Shown piece by piece: positions 8,245-17,627 of a stretch of DNA of 64,000 bases. Within the stretch, counting starts at the first letter, position 1. Each line of letters opens with the position of its first letter. The position numbers and the translations under genes are program-made. The notes below the pieces were generated by a model. The model was not told where the DNA came from. It did not search any database and saw nothing but the letters and a program-made list of their open reading frames with translations. The stretch is from Cryobacterium ruanii (GTDB lineage Bacteria; Actinomycetota; Actinomycetes; Actinomycetales; Microbacteriaceae), in NCBI RefSeq assembly GCF_004404055.1, contig NZ_SOHK01000017.1, forward strand, positions 310,001 to 374,000, read 5' to 3'.

Positions 8245-9516
8245 TCAGGCGCCGGTGAAGACGAGCACGAGCAGCACGACGTTCAGTGCAACGAGGGCCA
8301 GTGCGCAGACAGCCCCGGCGGCGGTCGTGAACCACCGGTTGGTGAAGCTGCCCAGCAGGCCGCGCTGAGCAGTAAGCCAGACCAACGGGATCAGCGCGAA
8401 CGGAATGCCGAACGACAACACCACCTGGCTGAGCACGAGTGCCTGGGTCGGGTCGAACCCCACGCCGAGAATGAGCAGCGCCGGAATCAGGGTGACCAGT
8501 CGGCGCAGCAAAAGCGGAATACGCACGTGCAACAGGCCGTGCATGATCTCCGCCCCGGCATAGGCGCCGACCGAGGTCGAGGCGAGCCCCGATGCGAGCA
8601 AGCCGACGGCGAACAGTATCGCGACGACCGGTCCGAGCGTGTCCTTGAGCGCTGCATAGGCTCCCTCGAGCGTGTCGGTGCCGTCGACCCCTTGCAGAGC
8701 GGATGCCGCGAGCAGCAGAATTGCGAGGTTCACCGTTCCGGCAATGGCCATGGCGATGGTGACGTCCCACTTCGTGGCCCAGAGCAGGCGGCGAGTGGCG
8801 ACGACGCCCTGCCACTCTGGAAACCGGTCGCGGGCGAGCGAGGAGTGCGCGTAGATGGCGTGCGGCATGATCGTGGCGCCGAGGATGGACGCGGCGAGAA
8901 GTACCGAGTTGGAGCCCTCGAACCGCGGCACCAGGCCGGAGAGCACACCGCCAGCGTCGGGCGGAGAAGCGAAGACCCCCGCCGTGAAACCGACGACGAT
9001 GATGAGCATGAGCATGATGATAACGCGCTCGAAAATGCGCGGTCCCCGCCGAGAGTGCACCATCAGCACGATCATCGAAATGGTGCCGGTGATGACCCCG
9101 CCCCAGATCAGCGGCAGGTTGAACAGCAGATTGAGGGCGACGGCACCGCCGATGATCTCGGCGAGGTCGGTGGCCATGGCCACCAGCTCCGCCTGCACCC
9201 AGTACAGCCGCCGGGCCATCGGCCGTTTCATGCGCACCCCGAGAATCTCGGGCAGGCTCGCCCCGGTGACGATTCCGAGCTTGGCCGAGAGGTATTGGAT
9301 CAGCCAGGCCATGACGTTGCCGGCCACGACCACCCAGACCAGCAGGTAACCGTAGCGGGCTCCGGCAGTCATATTGCTCGCGACATTGCCGGGATCGAGG
9401 TAGGCGACCCCTGCTACGAGGGCCGGACCCAGAAGCCAGAGCAAGCGGCTGGAGGCGACCGTGGTGGGAGCGTTGGCGAGCACGCGATCGGGAGCGGGAG
9501 CATCCGTTTTAGTCAT
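8245..9516 (-). CDS. mntH: Nramp-family Mn2+/H+ symporter
   Basis: Integral membrane manganese importer, 423 residues, normal for Nramp. Helix 1 carries the metal-binding Asp-Pro-Gly-Asn motif (YLDPGNVASN), and helix 6 carries the MPH motif (TIMPHAIYAHSS). About eleven hydrophobic helices follow. It is the first gene of an operon with mntR. The ATG at 9516 is preceded exactly six bases away by TAGGGT (9523-9528 on the minus strand), so the transcript is probably leaderless, with the palindromic operator just behind the -10 element. Confidence 0.93.
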   Translation of the reverse strand: MTKTDAPAPDRVLANAPTTVASSRLLWLLGPALVAGVAYLDPGNVASNMTAGARYGYLLVWVVVAGNVMAWLIQYLSAKLGIVTGASLPEILGVRMKRPMARRLYWVQAELVAMATDLAEIIGGAVALNLLFNLPLIWGGVITGTISMIVLMVHSRRGPRIFERVIIMLMLIIVVGFTAGVFASPPDAGGVLSGLVPRFEGSNSVLLAASILGATIMPHAIYAHSSLARDRFPEWQGVVATRRLLWATKWDVTIAMAIAGTVNLAILLLAASALQGVDGTDTLEGAYAALKDTLGPVVAILFAVGLLASGLASTSVGAYAGAEIMHGLLHVRIPLLLRRLVTLIPALLILGVGFDPTQALVLSQVVLSFGIPFALIPLVWLTAQRGLLGSFTNRWFTTAAGAVCALALVALNVVLLVLVFTGA

Positions 9517-9522
9517 GCCGAA

Positions 9523-9551
9523 ACCCTAGCCAAACTTTCGGCAAACCGAAA
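9523..9551 (-). promoter_or_regulatory. mntH promoter with palindromic MntR-like operator
   Basis: A perfect 16-base palindrome, TTTCGG-CAAA-CCGAAA, occupies 9536-9551. Read toward mntH it is followed by the -10 hexamer TAGGGT (9523-9528), six bases, and the ATG at 9516. If transcription starts at the ATG, the palindrome covers about -20 to -35, ideal for blocking RNA polymerase. The symmetry and the linked mntR gene make it the likely MntR site; binding is inferred. Confidence 0.75.
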
Positions 9552-9602
9552 CCTCGCTGTCGACAATTCTGGTCGTCCAATAAATGAATGTGACGATTGC
9601 GA

Positions 9603-10427
9603 TTAGTTGGCCGCTGACGAGAACGACGCGATCAGACCAGCCGCGTAGGGTGCCAGGGCTAGAAGCGCCCAGACGGGGTGCGCGCGTCGCGTGGCGCTCT
9701 TCGGATCCCAGCTGAAAAGGGCGACTGCCAGGACGAAGGCGACGGCTCCTCCCGTAACGAGGATCGCGAGTGACCACCATGGCTGCGTTGTCGCCTGCCC
9801 CATCGCCAGTCCTGCGAAGGCATCCATCGCGTGGGTCGTCGGAAGGAGCAGCGCGACCTGAGCAAGTGTCGGGGGAAGAATGCTGGCGGGGAGCATGAGG
9901 CCGCCGAGGATCATTGACGGCAGAAAGATAAGTTGCGATAGCAGGACCGTTAATCGGGAGTTCGCCGCCACAACGCCGATCAGCGCTCCGGCCCCAGCGA
10001 GTGCGAAGGCCGACGTCAGGAAGACGAGCAGGAATCCCGCCCAGTTGACGGGTGCTTCGCCGCCAAAGATCAGGGGCGCCGTGACAGCGATGACTACCGT
10101 CACCAGGAATGCATGGAGCATGCTGGTGATTACGGGGATCAACAGCAGAGACGGGGCGGGCACACCGTTGATCTTGAATGAGCGAAACACTCCGGCGTTT
10201 CTCGCGCTGACGAGCGTGTCTGGCATTCCGAGTAGAGCCCCGCTCATTATCGCGAACAGCGACATCGCTGGCACGATGGTGGTCAGAAAGCCCGGATTGA
10301 TCTCCCCCAGGAGGGCCCCGAACATTAAGTAGCCGCCCAGGGGAAACAGGTAATTCATCAGCATAAGCGTCTTATTGCGGATGCCAACTCGAAACTCAAA
10401 GCCGAGGTGCATGATGGAGGCCTTCAT
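9603..10427 (-). CDS. ABC-2 type transporter permease
   Basis: Membrane subunit of an ABC exporter, 274 residues with six hydrophobic segments, matching the ABC-2 (DrrB/YhgE-like) fold; the LPTTHAMDAFAGLAM region is typical of antibiotic or lipid exporters. The ATG at 10427 overlaps the stop of the ATPase gene by four bases, so the two are translationally coupled. It would export a hydrophobic compound, lipid or drug from the cytoplasmic side. Because the partner ATPase is frameshifted, the transporter may be inactive in this strain. Confidence 0.82.
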   Translation of the reverse strand: MKASIMHLGFEFRVGIRNKTLMLMNYLFPLGGYLMFGALLGEINPGFLTTIVPAMSLFAIMSGALLGMPDTLVSARNAGVFRSFKINGVPAPSLLLIPVITSMLHAFLVTVVIAVTAPLIFGGEAPVNWAGFLLVFLTSAFALAGAGALIGVVAANSRLTVLLSQLIFLPSMILGGLMLPASILPPTLAQVALLLPTTHAMDAFAGLAMGQATTQPWWSLAILVTGGAVAFVLAVALFSWDPKSATRRAHPVWALLALAPYAAGLIASFSSAAN

Positions 10428-11340
10428 GGATTCGTGTGCTCCGTCGTGATTTCGAGAAACCGGTCTTCAAGGCTCGGCCGCTCGACGCGCAGATCGATCA
10501 GCACGTCTTTCCGGTCCGTGATGAACGAGATGAGTGCTGAAACGGTCCGCCCGACGTCGGTGCTGAAGTAGATCACGTACGCGTCGCGACTCTGTGTTTG
10601 TTGCACGGCGGGGAAGACGGCGTCCGGAAGGCTCAGGCAGTCGCCCTCGGTGAGAACCGAGATGCGTGTGAGGCTTCCACCCGTGGCCGTCAGTTCCATC
10701 GGGGTGCCGATCGCGGCGATCCGCCCCCGGAGCAGGATCGCGACCCTGCTGGCCAGGTCGGACGCCTCGGCCATGTCGTGCGTGGCAAGAAGGATCGTTG
10801 TACCGTCGCTCTGGAGTTCCCGGATGAGCTCGTGACGCATGACCCGAGACGCCACATCTAGGCCGGAGGTCGGCTCATCGAGGATGACCACCGCGGGACG
10901 GTGCGCCACGGCGAGCGCGAGAGACAGTCGGCGCTGCTGACCGCCGGACAACTCGTGGTACTGGGCATGGTGCTTCTCCGTGAGGCCGACTCGTTCGATC
11001 AAATCGAAGCGCGGTGCGATCTTGTGGTACGTGCAGAAGAAGCGCATTGCCTCGTCCACGCGATACTGTCCGGCAGGGCCGAAGCCTGGAGTTGCACCCC
11101 GATGAGTCGACTGAGCCGCCGCCCGACCCGGCCGGGGTCGACGTTGTCGACTCGCAAGGTACCGCCGTCGGAGCGCCTCAACCCCTCAAGACATTCGAGC
11201 GTCGTGGTCTTGCCGGCACCATTAGGTCCGAGCAGGCCGAAGACCTCTCCACGGCTCACCTCGAAGCTGATCCCGTCGACCGCGATGAAGCCGCCATAGG
11301 ACTTGCGAAAGTCCTTGATCAGGATCATGGTCTCGCTCAC
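10424..11340 (-). pseudogene. ABC exporter ATPase split by a frameshift
   Basis: The two halves lie in different frames. The N-terminal part (11340 down to about 11061) has Walker A GPNGAGKTTT and ends in LIGVQLQASALPDSI. The C-terminal part (from 11059 down to 10424) has the LSGGQQRRLSLALA signature, Walker B AVVILDEPTSGLD and the switch His in LLATHD. Inserting one base near 11060-11062 would rejoin them as ALPDSI-R-VDEAMRFF, a normal continuation for this family. It is either a recent inactivating deletion or a sequencing error; no slippery site suggests programmed frameshifting. The GTG at 11340 follows AAGGTG, and the permease start overlaps the 3' end. Confidence 0.8.
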
Positions 11341-11441
11341 AGCTTCACCTTAGTAAGGACTGCCGACGAGCAGTATCGGGGAAGGGCGCGGCCGGTCTCG
11401 CAGCGGGTGAGACCGTCTCGGCCGCGGGATACGGTTAAGCA

Positions 11442-12101
11442 GTGAACGAAAGAATAGTCAACCTGCCAGTGCCCGCGTCGGCTGAGAATCCCACGCCCGA
11501 GCGATCCACCTACGGCGTCGGTCCGTGGCCGGGAGAGTGGCCCGGGGAGGACCGCTACGACGCCGAGCTACTCGAACACGGCGACACCCGTAACGTGATC
11601 GACCGCTACCGATACTGGACCATGGCGGCGATCGTGGCTGACCTGGATGAGCACCGGCATCCGTTCCACGTGGCTATTGAGAACTGGCAGCACGACATGA
11701 ACATCGGCTCGATCGTGCGCAGCGCCAACGCGTTCGGCGCCGACACCGTGCACATCATCGGCCGCAAGCGCTGGAACAAGCGCGGCGCCATGGTCACTGA
11801 CCGGTATCAGCATGTGCTGCACCACGCGGATGTCGCCGCTTTCGTCGAGTGGTGCGCGAGCGGGTCGCTGCCGATTATCGCGATCGACAACGTGCCGGGC
11901 AGCGTCATCATCGAGACGTTCAGCTTTCCCGAACGCTGCGTGCTCCTGTTCGGCCAGGAAGGCCCCGGACTATCGGAGGAGGCCATCGCCGCCGCCGATT
12001 CCGTCGTCGAAATCAGTCAGTTCGGGTCGACCCGATCGATCAACGCCTCGGCCGCCGCCGCCGTCACGATGCACTCCTGGGTGGTTCAGCACCGGTTCTG
12101 A
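11442..12101 (+). CDS. SpoU-family RNA 2'-O-methyltransferase
   Basis: SPOUT-fold methyltransferase, 219 residues, using S-adenosylmethionine to methylate ribose in tRNA or rRNA. The three family motifs are clear: NIGSIVRSANAFGAD (motif 1), LLFGQEGPGLSEE (motif 2) and ISQFGSTRSINASAAAAV (motif 3, the knot). The GTG at 11442 is preceded by TACGGT and six bases, the leaderless pattern. Neighbours give no clue to the target nucleotide. Confidence 0.9.
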   Translation: MNERIVNLPVPASAENPTPERSTYGVGPWPGEWPGEDRYDAELLEHGDTRNVIDRYRYWTMAAIVADLDEHRHPFHVAIENWQHDMNIGSIVRSANAFGADTVHIIGRKRWNKRGAMVTDRYQHVLHHADVAAFVEWCASGSLPIIAIDNVPGSVIIETFSFPERCVLLFGQEGPGLSEEAIAAADSVVEISQFGSTRSINASAAAAVTMHSWVVQHRF

Positions 12102-12143
12102 CCTTTTCTGCATTCGGTGACGGTTTGGGGCTAGCGTGGCGGT

Positions 12144-12512
12144 ATGACTGCGATCACTGACGATCTCCCCGCACGGCTCCTTCACGAAGAAAACGCAGGA
12201 TGGCAGGCCATCCTGGGTGGCCAGGGTGGCGCGTACTACCAACGCGAGATGACCGACGACGCCCTGATGATCGTGCCGGGCGCCGTCATCACCCGCGACC
12301 AGGTCACCGCCTACTTCGACCAGGCCGCTCCGTGGGAGAGCTACGGAATTCACGAGCCAGCCATCATCCGCCTCGGCGAGCGTGCCGGCGTCGTCGTGTA
12401 CAAGGCGATCGCCCGCCGCGGCGATATCGTGGCCGAGCTCAACATGTCGACGACCTACCTGTTCGTCAACGGCGGCTGGCGGGTCGCGGCCCGGCAACAA
12501 AGCCCGGCCTAG
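12144..12512 (+). CDS. NTF2-like (SnoaL/DUF4440) small protein
   Basis: A 122-residue protein of the nuclear-transport-factor-2-like alpha+beta barrel type: an N-terminal helix (LLHEENAGWQAIL), then ALMIVPGAVITRDQVTAYFD, and strands ending in TTYLFVNGGWRVAARQQSPA, which resembles DUF4440 proteins. Members include ketosteroid-isomerase-like enzymes and non-catalytic ligand binders, so no reaction can be assigned. The ATG at 12144 has TAGCGT exactly six bases upstream, suggesting leaderless translation. Confidence 0.72.
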   Translation: MTAITDDLPARLLHEENAGWQAILGGQGGAYYQREMTDDALMIVPGAVITRDQVTAYFDQAAPWESYGIHEPAIIRLGERAGVVVYKAIARRGDIVAELNMSTTYLFVNGGWRVAARQQSPA

Positions 12513-12573
12513 CCGTTATGGCCGGCCGGGCCCGTCGCCGCGGTGGGGGCCTGCGGCCTTGGTAGGATTCAGT

Positions 12574-13059
12574 GTGACTGGCGACAATTTGATTTCAGAG
12601 CCCGAGACCCTTCTTCCCGCGGAACCGGAGGTGCTCGAGGCCCTGCGCCGAACCGCGAGAAGCGAGATCGCCGGCGTTGTTCAGGTGCACCCGACCTCCC
12701 CGCTGGCCTGGGCTGAACTGGCCGACGCCACCTACGCTGAGGGTCGCATCCTCGAGTCGTACGCTTACGCCCGGGTCGGCTACCATCGCGGACTCGACGC
12801 CCTGCGCAAGGCCGGCTGGCGCGGCCACGGCCCCATTCCGTGGCGCCACGAACCCAACCGCGGAGTGCTGCGCGCCCTGTTCGCGCTGCGCCGCGGCGCC
12901 GAAGAGATCGGCGAGGCCGACGAAGTCTCCCGCCTCACGGCTTTTCTGACGGATGCCGATACGAGCGCCATCTCCATCATCGCCACCCTGCACACCGGCA
13001 GCCCAGGGTCCGACCCGGCGCCGCCCACCGAAGCTTTTGTAATTCGAGGAGAAGACTAA
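12574..13059 (+). CDS. DUF3151 family protein
   Basis: A 161-residue actinobacterial protein of unknown function with TPR-like helical character (SPLAWAELADATY, RILESYAYARVGYHRGLDALRKAGW, WRHEPNRGVLRALFALRRGAEEIG). These blocks match what I know of DUF3151. I start at GTG 12574 because the conserved N-terminus (ETLLPAEPEVLEAL) follows closely and TAGGAT lies five bases upstream; the longer open frame is not protein-like. Its stop abuts the purA start, so the two genes form an operon. Confidence 0.82.
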   Translation: MTGDNLISEPETLLPAEPEVLEALRRTARSEIAGVVQVHPTSPLAWAELADATYAEGRILESYAYARVGYHRGLDALRKAGWRGHGPIPWRHEPNRGVLRALFALRRGAEEIGEADEVSRLTAFLTDADTSAISIIATLHTGSPGSDPAPPTEAFVIRGED

Positions 13060-14346
13060 ATGCCCGCGATCGTACTCATCGGAGCCCAGTGGGGCGACGA
13101 GGGCAAGGGTAAGGCCACCGACCTGCTCGGCAGCCGGGTCGACTATGTCGTCAAGTTCAACGGCGGCAACAACGCCGGCCACACCGTCGTCGTCGGCGAC
13201 GAGAAGTATGCGCTGCACCTGCTGCCGTCCGGCATCCTGAGCCCCGGAGTCACCCCGGTCATCGCCAACGGCGTCGTCGTCGACGTCGAGGTGCTGTTCG
13301 AAGAGCTTGACGCCCTCTCCGAGCGCGGCGTCGACGTCTCCCGGCTCAAGGTCAGCCTCAACGCCCACGTCATCACCGCATATCACCGCACCCTCGACAA
13401 GGTCACCGAACGTTTTCTCGGCAAGCGCCAGATCGGCACCACCGGCCGCGGCATCGGCCCGGCCTACGCCGACAAGATCAACCGCGTCGGTATTCGTGTG
13501 CAGGACCTGTTCGACGAGAACATCCTGCGGCAGAAGGTCGAGGGAGCCCTTGACCAGAAGAACCACATGCTGGTCAAGGTCTACAACCGCCGCGCCATCG
13601 AGGTCGAGGAGATCGTCACCGAACTGCTCAGCTACGCCGAACGCCTGCGCCCCATGGTCACCGACACCGCCCTGCTGCTACACCAGGCGCTGAATGACGG
13701 CAAGACAGTGCTGTTCGAGGGCGGCCAGGCCACCATGCTCGACGTCGACCACGGCACCTATCCCTTCGTCACGTCGTCGAACGCTACGTCGGGGGGCGCG
13801 GTGACCGGTTCCGGCATCGCTCCGAACCGCATCGACCGGGTCATCGGCGTGGTCAAGGCCTACACGACACGGGTCGGCAGCGGCCCGTTCCCCACCGAGC
13901 TGTCCGACGAGTCGGGCGAGTACCTGCGCGTCAACGGCTTCGAGTTCGGTACCACCACCGGCCGCCCGCGCCGCTGCGGCTGGTACGACGCCCCCATCGC
14001 CCGCTACACCGCGCGCATAAACGGCGTCACCGACTTCGTGCTGACCAAGCTCGATGTGCTCACCGGCCTGGCTGAGATACCGGTCTGCGTCGCCTATTCG
14101 GTCGACGGTGTGCGCGTTGACGAAGTTCCGGTCTCGCAGAGCGACTTTCACCACGCTACTCCGATTTACGAGAACTTCCCCGGCTGGACCGAGGACATCA
14201 CCGGCGTGCGCACCTTCGAGGAGCTTCCGCAGGCAGCGCAGAACTATGTGCTCGCCCTCGAGTCGATGAGCGGGTCGCGCGTGTCGGCGATCGGCGTCGG
14301 CCCCGACCGCGAAGCCATTGTGGTGCGCCACGACCTGATCGACTGA
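13060..14346 (+). CDS. purA: adenylosuccinate synthetase
   Basis: Cytosolic enzyme joining IMP and aspartate with GTP to give adenylosuccinate, the first committed step to AMP. It has 428 residues, the standard length. Visible are the P-loop [11 protein letters not shown], the IMP-binding [24 protein letters not shown], and the GTP-specificity region TKLDVL. The ATG at 13060 follows GAGGAGAAG and begins directly after the DUF3151 stop. It stands apart from the other purine genes of the window. Confidence 0.96.
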   Translation: MPAIVLIGAQWGDEGKGKATDLLGSRVDYVVKFNGGNNAGHTVVVGDEKYALHLLPSGILSPGVTPVIANGVVVDVEVLFEELDALSERGVDVSRLKVSLNAHVITAYHRTLDKVTERFLGKRQIGTTGRGIGPAYADKINRVGIRVQDLFDENILRQKVEGALDQKNHMLVKVYNRRAIEVEEIVTELLSYAERLRPMVTDTALLLHQALNDGKTVLFEGGQATMLDVDHGTYPFVTSSNATSGGAVTGSGIAPNRIDRVIGVVKAYTTRVGSGPFPTELSDESGEYLRVNGFEFGTTTGRPRRCGWYDAPIARYTARINGVTDFVLTKLDVLTGLAEIPVCVAYSVDGVRVDEVPVSQSDFHHATPIYENFPGWTEDITGVRTFEELPQAAQNYVLALESMSGSRVSAIGVGPDREAIVVRHDLID

Positions 14347-14409
14347 ATTTCTTTGCGGGTTGCCGCGAAGCGCGCACGATTCCTCACTTTGACCTGCCAA
14401 ACTAAGCGG

Positions 14410-15156
14410 GTGAACGCCGTGAGACCCCATTCCCTGACCTTGACCGGTCGTTTTGTGCAGCTGCAACCGCTCGGAAGTGCGGTGCTGCCCGAACTGGCGC
14501 GCGCCATCGCGCACCCCGAGGTGTTCGCGGCCGGCTACGGCGGCGGCCTCGCGGCCCTGCGCCGGGATGTCGACGGCTTCATCAAGTGGGCAGACGACTA
14601 CTTTCAGTGGGAAGGCCTGCCCTATGTGGTGCGCCTGCTCGGCGGTCCGAACGACGGCGATGTCGTCGGCACGACAACCCTCGGCGACATCGACGTCGTC
14701 AACGAGTCGATTCACCTCGGCTGGACCGCCTACGACCCGCGCGTCTGGGGCACCGTCGTCAACGCTGAAACCAAATTGCTCGTGCTCGGCACGTCCTTCG
14801 AGAACGGCTTCGGCCGGGTCAAAATTCAGGCGGATGCCATCAACTTGCGTTCCCGCGCTGCCATCCTCGGCATCGGCGCCACGTTCGAGGGCATCCTGCG
14901 CCGCGATCGCCCCCGCGCCGACGGAACCTGGCGCGACAGCGCCATCTACTCCATCCTCGCCGACGAATGGCCGGCCGTGCGCGCCGGGCTCGAAGCGCGA
15001 CTCGACGCTTTCAAGGGCCGGTTTGTCTCGTACCGCAGCCTGCGCCCGACCGGTCCGAGCGGCACTATCACGGGCGGCGGACCGCAGGGCGGCATTCGCG
15101 GCGGCAGCCCGGCCGGAACCGATACGCAGAGCAACGCGGGGGCCGACGCCTCGTAG
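14410..15156 (+). CDS. GNAT-family acetyltransferase (RimJ-like)
   Basis: GNAT enzyme of the Acetyltransf_3 (RimJ/RimL) type, 248 residues from GTG 14410. Recognisable are SLTLTGRFVQLQPL, VVGTTTLGDIDVVNESIHLGWTAYDPRVWGTVVNAETK and the late DSAIYSILADEWPAVRAGLEARL. Such enzymes acetylate protein N-termini, antibiotics or small amines with acetyl-CoA. The start is chosen because CAAACT lies six bases upstream; an in-frame GTG at 14353 is less likely. The last 30 residues are a Gly-rich, low-complexity tail. Confidence 0.8.
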   Translation: MNAVRPHSLTLTGRFVQLQPLGSAVLPELARAIAHPEVFAAGYGGGLAALRRDVDGFIKWADDYFQWEGLPYVVRLLGGPNDGDVVGTTTLGDIDVVNESIHLGWTAYDPRVWGTVVNAETKLLVLGTSFENGFGRVKIQADAINLRSRAAILGIGATFEGILRRDRPRADGTWRDSAIYSILADEWPAVRAGLEARLDAFKGRFVSYRSLRPTGPSGTITGGGPQGGIRGGSPAGTDTQSNAGADAS

Positions 15157-15245
15157 TCGCGGCATCGGCTGCCATTGTTCGGCGCTTTTCGGCCGTTGAG
15201 TTCGTGCCGACCGGCGGCGGGGTGCCTGCGCTATAGGCTCGGATC

Positions 15246-16205
15246 GTGCCTCTGACCCCTGCCGCCAGCAAGACCCTCGTCGTACTGCAATTTCTTGGGA
15301 TGGGGCTGATCTGGGGCGCGAGTTTTCTGTTCATGAAGATCGCGCTTGACGGCGTCAGCTTCGGCCAGATCGCCTGGTCGCGGCTCGTGCTCGGTGGGCT
15401 GACCCTCGGGCTGATCGTGCTCGTGACCCGTCCACGCATCGGGAACGGGCCAGTGCTGCCGCGGGAGCGCGTGGTTTGGCTGCACTTCCTGGTGATCGCG
15501 GTCAGCGGATGCGTGATTCCGCACCTGCTCTTCGCCTGGGCCGAACAATACGTTTCCTCAAGCCTCGCAAGCATCTACAACGCCGTCACCCCGATCATGA
15601 CAGCGTTGATGGCCACGCTCGCCTTTCGGGTGGAGAAACTCGTGCGCGCGCAGGTCGCCGGCATCGTGCTCGGCATCGTCGGCGTCATCGTGATCATCGG
15701 TCCATGGCAGTATTCCTCGCTCACCGGCGACCTCTGGGGTCAGATCGCCTGCCTTGGCGCGGCCGTCTGCTACGGCTTCACCTTTGGCTACACCCGCCGC
15801 TTCCTGAGTGGGCGGGCGATATACGCATCGACGTTCGCCTTTCTAAACATCGGCATAGCCGGTTTCATCATGCTGCTGCTAACGCCGGTTCTGGCTTGGA
15901 GCGCGGTAACGCTGACCGTTCCGATCGTGCTGTGCCTGCTCACGCTCGGCGCGCTCGGCACCGGCCTGGCCTACATCTGGAATATCAACGTGCTGCGCGC
16001 CTGGGGGCCGACCAATGCGTCCACGGTGACCTACGTGACGCCCGTGGTCGGCGTGGTGCTCGGGGTGCTCGTGCTCGCCGAAACGTTCTCCTGGCACGAG
16101 CCGGCCGGGGCGTTCCTCGTGCTCGTGGGCATACTGCTCACGCAGAAACGGATGCGACTCGGGTCGTTCGGTGCCCGCAGTCGGGAGGCTGCGGCATCCG
16201 TTTGA
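15246..16205 (+). CDS. EamA/DMT-family transporter
   Basis: Drug/metabolite transporter of the EamA family, 319 residues with ten hydrophobic helices in two repeated halves. The first half has GLIWGASFLFMKIAL and NAVTPIMTALMA; the second has YGFTFGYTRRFL and STVTYVTPVVGVVLGVLVLAE. Members export amino acids or other metabolites across the cytoplasmic membrane. The GTG at 15246 has TAGGCT exactly six bases upstream, so it is probably leaderless. The substrate is unknown. Confidence 0.88.
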   Translation: MPLTPAASKTLVVLQFLGMGLIWGASFLFMKIALDGVSFGQIAWSRLVLGGLTLGLIVLVTRPRIGNGPVLPRERVVWLHFLVIAVSGCVIPHLLFAWAEQYVSSSLASIYNAVTPIMTALMATLAFRVEKLVRAQVAGIVLGIVGVIVIIGPWQYSSLTGDLWGQIACLGAAVCYGFTFGYTRRFLSGRAIYASTFAFLNIGIAGFIMLLLTPVLAWSAVTLTVPIVLCLLTLGALGTGLAYIWNINVLRAWGPTNASTVTYVTPVVGVVLGVLVLAETFSWHEPAGAFLVLVGILLTQKRMRLGSFGARSREAAASV

Positions 16206-16233
16206 CCGCGTGGGCATGCATTATCGTAAAAGT

Positions 16234-16626
16234 ATGGCCGTACACGAGGAACTACCCGCCGATGCCGACGCGGCTGCGATCCTGCAGCTGCACAGCATTC
16301 GCGAGAGTATCGACAATATCGACGCCGCGCTCATCCACCTGCTGGCCGAGCGGTTTAAGTTCACCCAGTCGGTGGGTCGGCTCAAAGCCGCGCACGGGCT
16401 GCCGGCCGCCGATCCGGCGCGCGAACTCATGCAGATCGACCGTCTGCGCGGCCTCGCTGGAGAGGCGCACCTCGACCCGGCTTTCGCCGAGAAGTTTCTC
16501 AATTTCATCATCGCCGAGGTGATCCATCACCACGTGAAGATCGCGGGCGGCGAGCCGATGGACGCGACGCGGTCAGCGGGAGCTGCCGGCGTTGCCCCGA
16601 ACGCTGCGCCCCGAGCGGCCTCCTAG
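16234..16626 (+). CDS. chorismate mutase (AroQ fold)
   Basis: A 130-residue all-helical AroQ-type chorismate mutase converting chorismate to prephenate for Phe and Tyr synthesis. The first helix SIRESIDNIDAALIHLLAERF and the second with SVGRLKAAHGLP supply the expected Arg and Lys, and FAEKFLNFIIAEVIHHH is the last helix. The ATG at 16234 is preceded by TATCGT and six bases, so it is probably leaderless; an ATG at 16216 would lack that signal. The C-terminal 20 residues are Ala-rich and unlikely to be catalytic. Confidence 0.85.
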   Translation: MAVHEELPADADAAAILQLHSIRESIDNIDAALIHLLAERFKFTQSVGRLKAAHGLPAADPARELMQIDRLRGLAGEAHLDPAFAEKFLNFIIAEVIHHHVKIAGGEPMDATRSAGAAGVAPNAAPRAAS

Positions 16627-16630
16627 CCGG

Positions 16631-17554
16631 GTGAGCTGGAACCCGCGCTCGCTGCCCGACCAGGCCGGCAAAACCTTCGTCGTCACCGGTGCCAACGCCG
16701 GCCTCGGTTACTTCACGAGCGAACAGTTCGCCAGTGCCGGCGCCCACGTCGTGCTCGCCTGTCGCAACCTCGCCAAAGCGGATGCCGCGGCGGCGGCCAT
16801 CCGCGCCCGCGTGCCGGGGGCATCCGTTTCGATGTTGCAACTCGATGTGGCGGACCTGCAGTCCGTGCGCGATGCGAGTGAGACCTTGCGCGCTCTGCCG
16901 CGCCTTGACGGGCTGATTCTCAACGCTGGAATCGTGCATCCGTCCACGGATCGCCAAGTGAGTCTCGACGGCAACGAGCTGATCTTCGCCACAAATTTTC
17001 TTGGGCACTTCGCGCTCACCGCTGGCACCCTCGTGGCGCTCCGCCGCACGCCCGGCAGCCGAGTGGTATCCCTTGGGTCGCTGATTTCGCGGCTGATGGA
17101 CTCCTCCCTCGACGATCTTCAGTTGGCCACCACCTACAACGGGTGGAAAGCCTACGCGCAGTCCAAGATCGCGATGCAGGTGTTCGGATTCGAGCTCGAC
17201 CGGCGCTTACGGGCCAATGGTGCCGGCACGGTTCAGTCGCTGGTCGCGCATCCAGGATATTCCATTTCGGGGTTGACCCCCGGCATCCGATCGGTCAACG
17301 AGGTGTCGCGTTGCAAACGGGTTATGGACGGCCTGCAGCTGCTCGTCGGAGCGCAGAGCAAAGAGTTTGGAGCCTGGTCGACCGTGCGAGCCGCGATCGA
17401 CCCGGATGCCCACGGCGGCGACTACTTCGGCCCGCGTCTGCTCACCCGCGGTGCACCGACGCGCCAGCCGGCAACCCGCACGTCCCGCGACCGAGCCGTG
17501 GCTTCCCGCCTGTGGGAGCGAGCCGAAACCCTGATCGGGGAGCCCTTCCTCTAG
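16631..17554 (+). CDS. short-chain dehydrogenase/reductase
   Basis: SDR-family oxidoreductase, 307 residues. The NAD(P)-binding turn is VTGANAGLG near residue 17, the LILNAGIV motif follows at about 95-102, and the catalytic Tyr and Lys are in YAQSK. Length and layout resemble retinol- or protochlorophyllide-type SDRs. I start at GTG 16631, five bases after chorismate mutase, rather than the in-frame ATG at 16592 inside that gene. The palindrome at 17569 follows the stop and may end transcription. The substrate is unknown. Confidence 0.83.
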   Translation: MSWNPRSLPDQAGKTFVVTGANAGLGYFTSEQFASAGAHVVLACRNLAKADAAAAAIRARVPGASVSMLQLDVADLQSVRDASETLRALPRLDGLILNAGIVHPSTDRQVSLDGNELIFATNFLGHFALTAGTLVALRRTPGSRVVSLGSLISRLMDSSLDDLQLATTYNGWKAYAQSKIAMQVFGFELDRRLRANGAGTVQSLVAHPGYSISGLTPGIRSVNEVSRCKRVMDGLQLLVGAQSKEFGAWSTVRAAIDPDAHGGDYFGPRLLTRGAPTRQPATRTSRDRAVASRLWERAETLIGEPFL

Positions 17555-17568
17555 GTTTTCTCATGACC

Positions 17569-17627
17569 GCGAAAGTGCAAAAAGTGCCCGATTGGACCTC
17601 TCAATCGGGCACTTTTTGCGCTCTCGC
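17569..17627. repeat. 59-base palindrome, copy 2
   Basis: Arms 17569-17594 and 17602-17627 pair at 24 of 26 positions around a seven-base loop. The A5 and T5 tracts allow termination in both directions between the convergent SDR and DUF559 genes. The right arm also encodes the last six residues of the DUF559 protein (AQKVPD), and the TGA stop (17601-17603) lies at the loop border. It is nearly identical, in the same orientation, to copy 3 at 18619. Confidence 0.85.

Noticed and set aside
8225..8815. A long N-terminal extension of mntR
   Set aside because: It overlaps mntH on the same strand in another frame and is unlike DtxR proteins; the ATG at 8224 starts the conserved fold.
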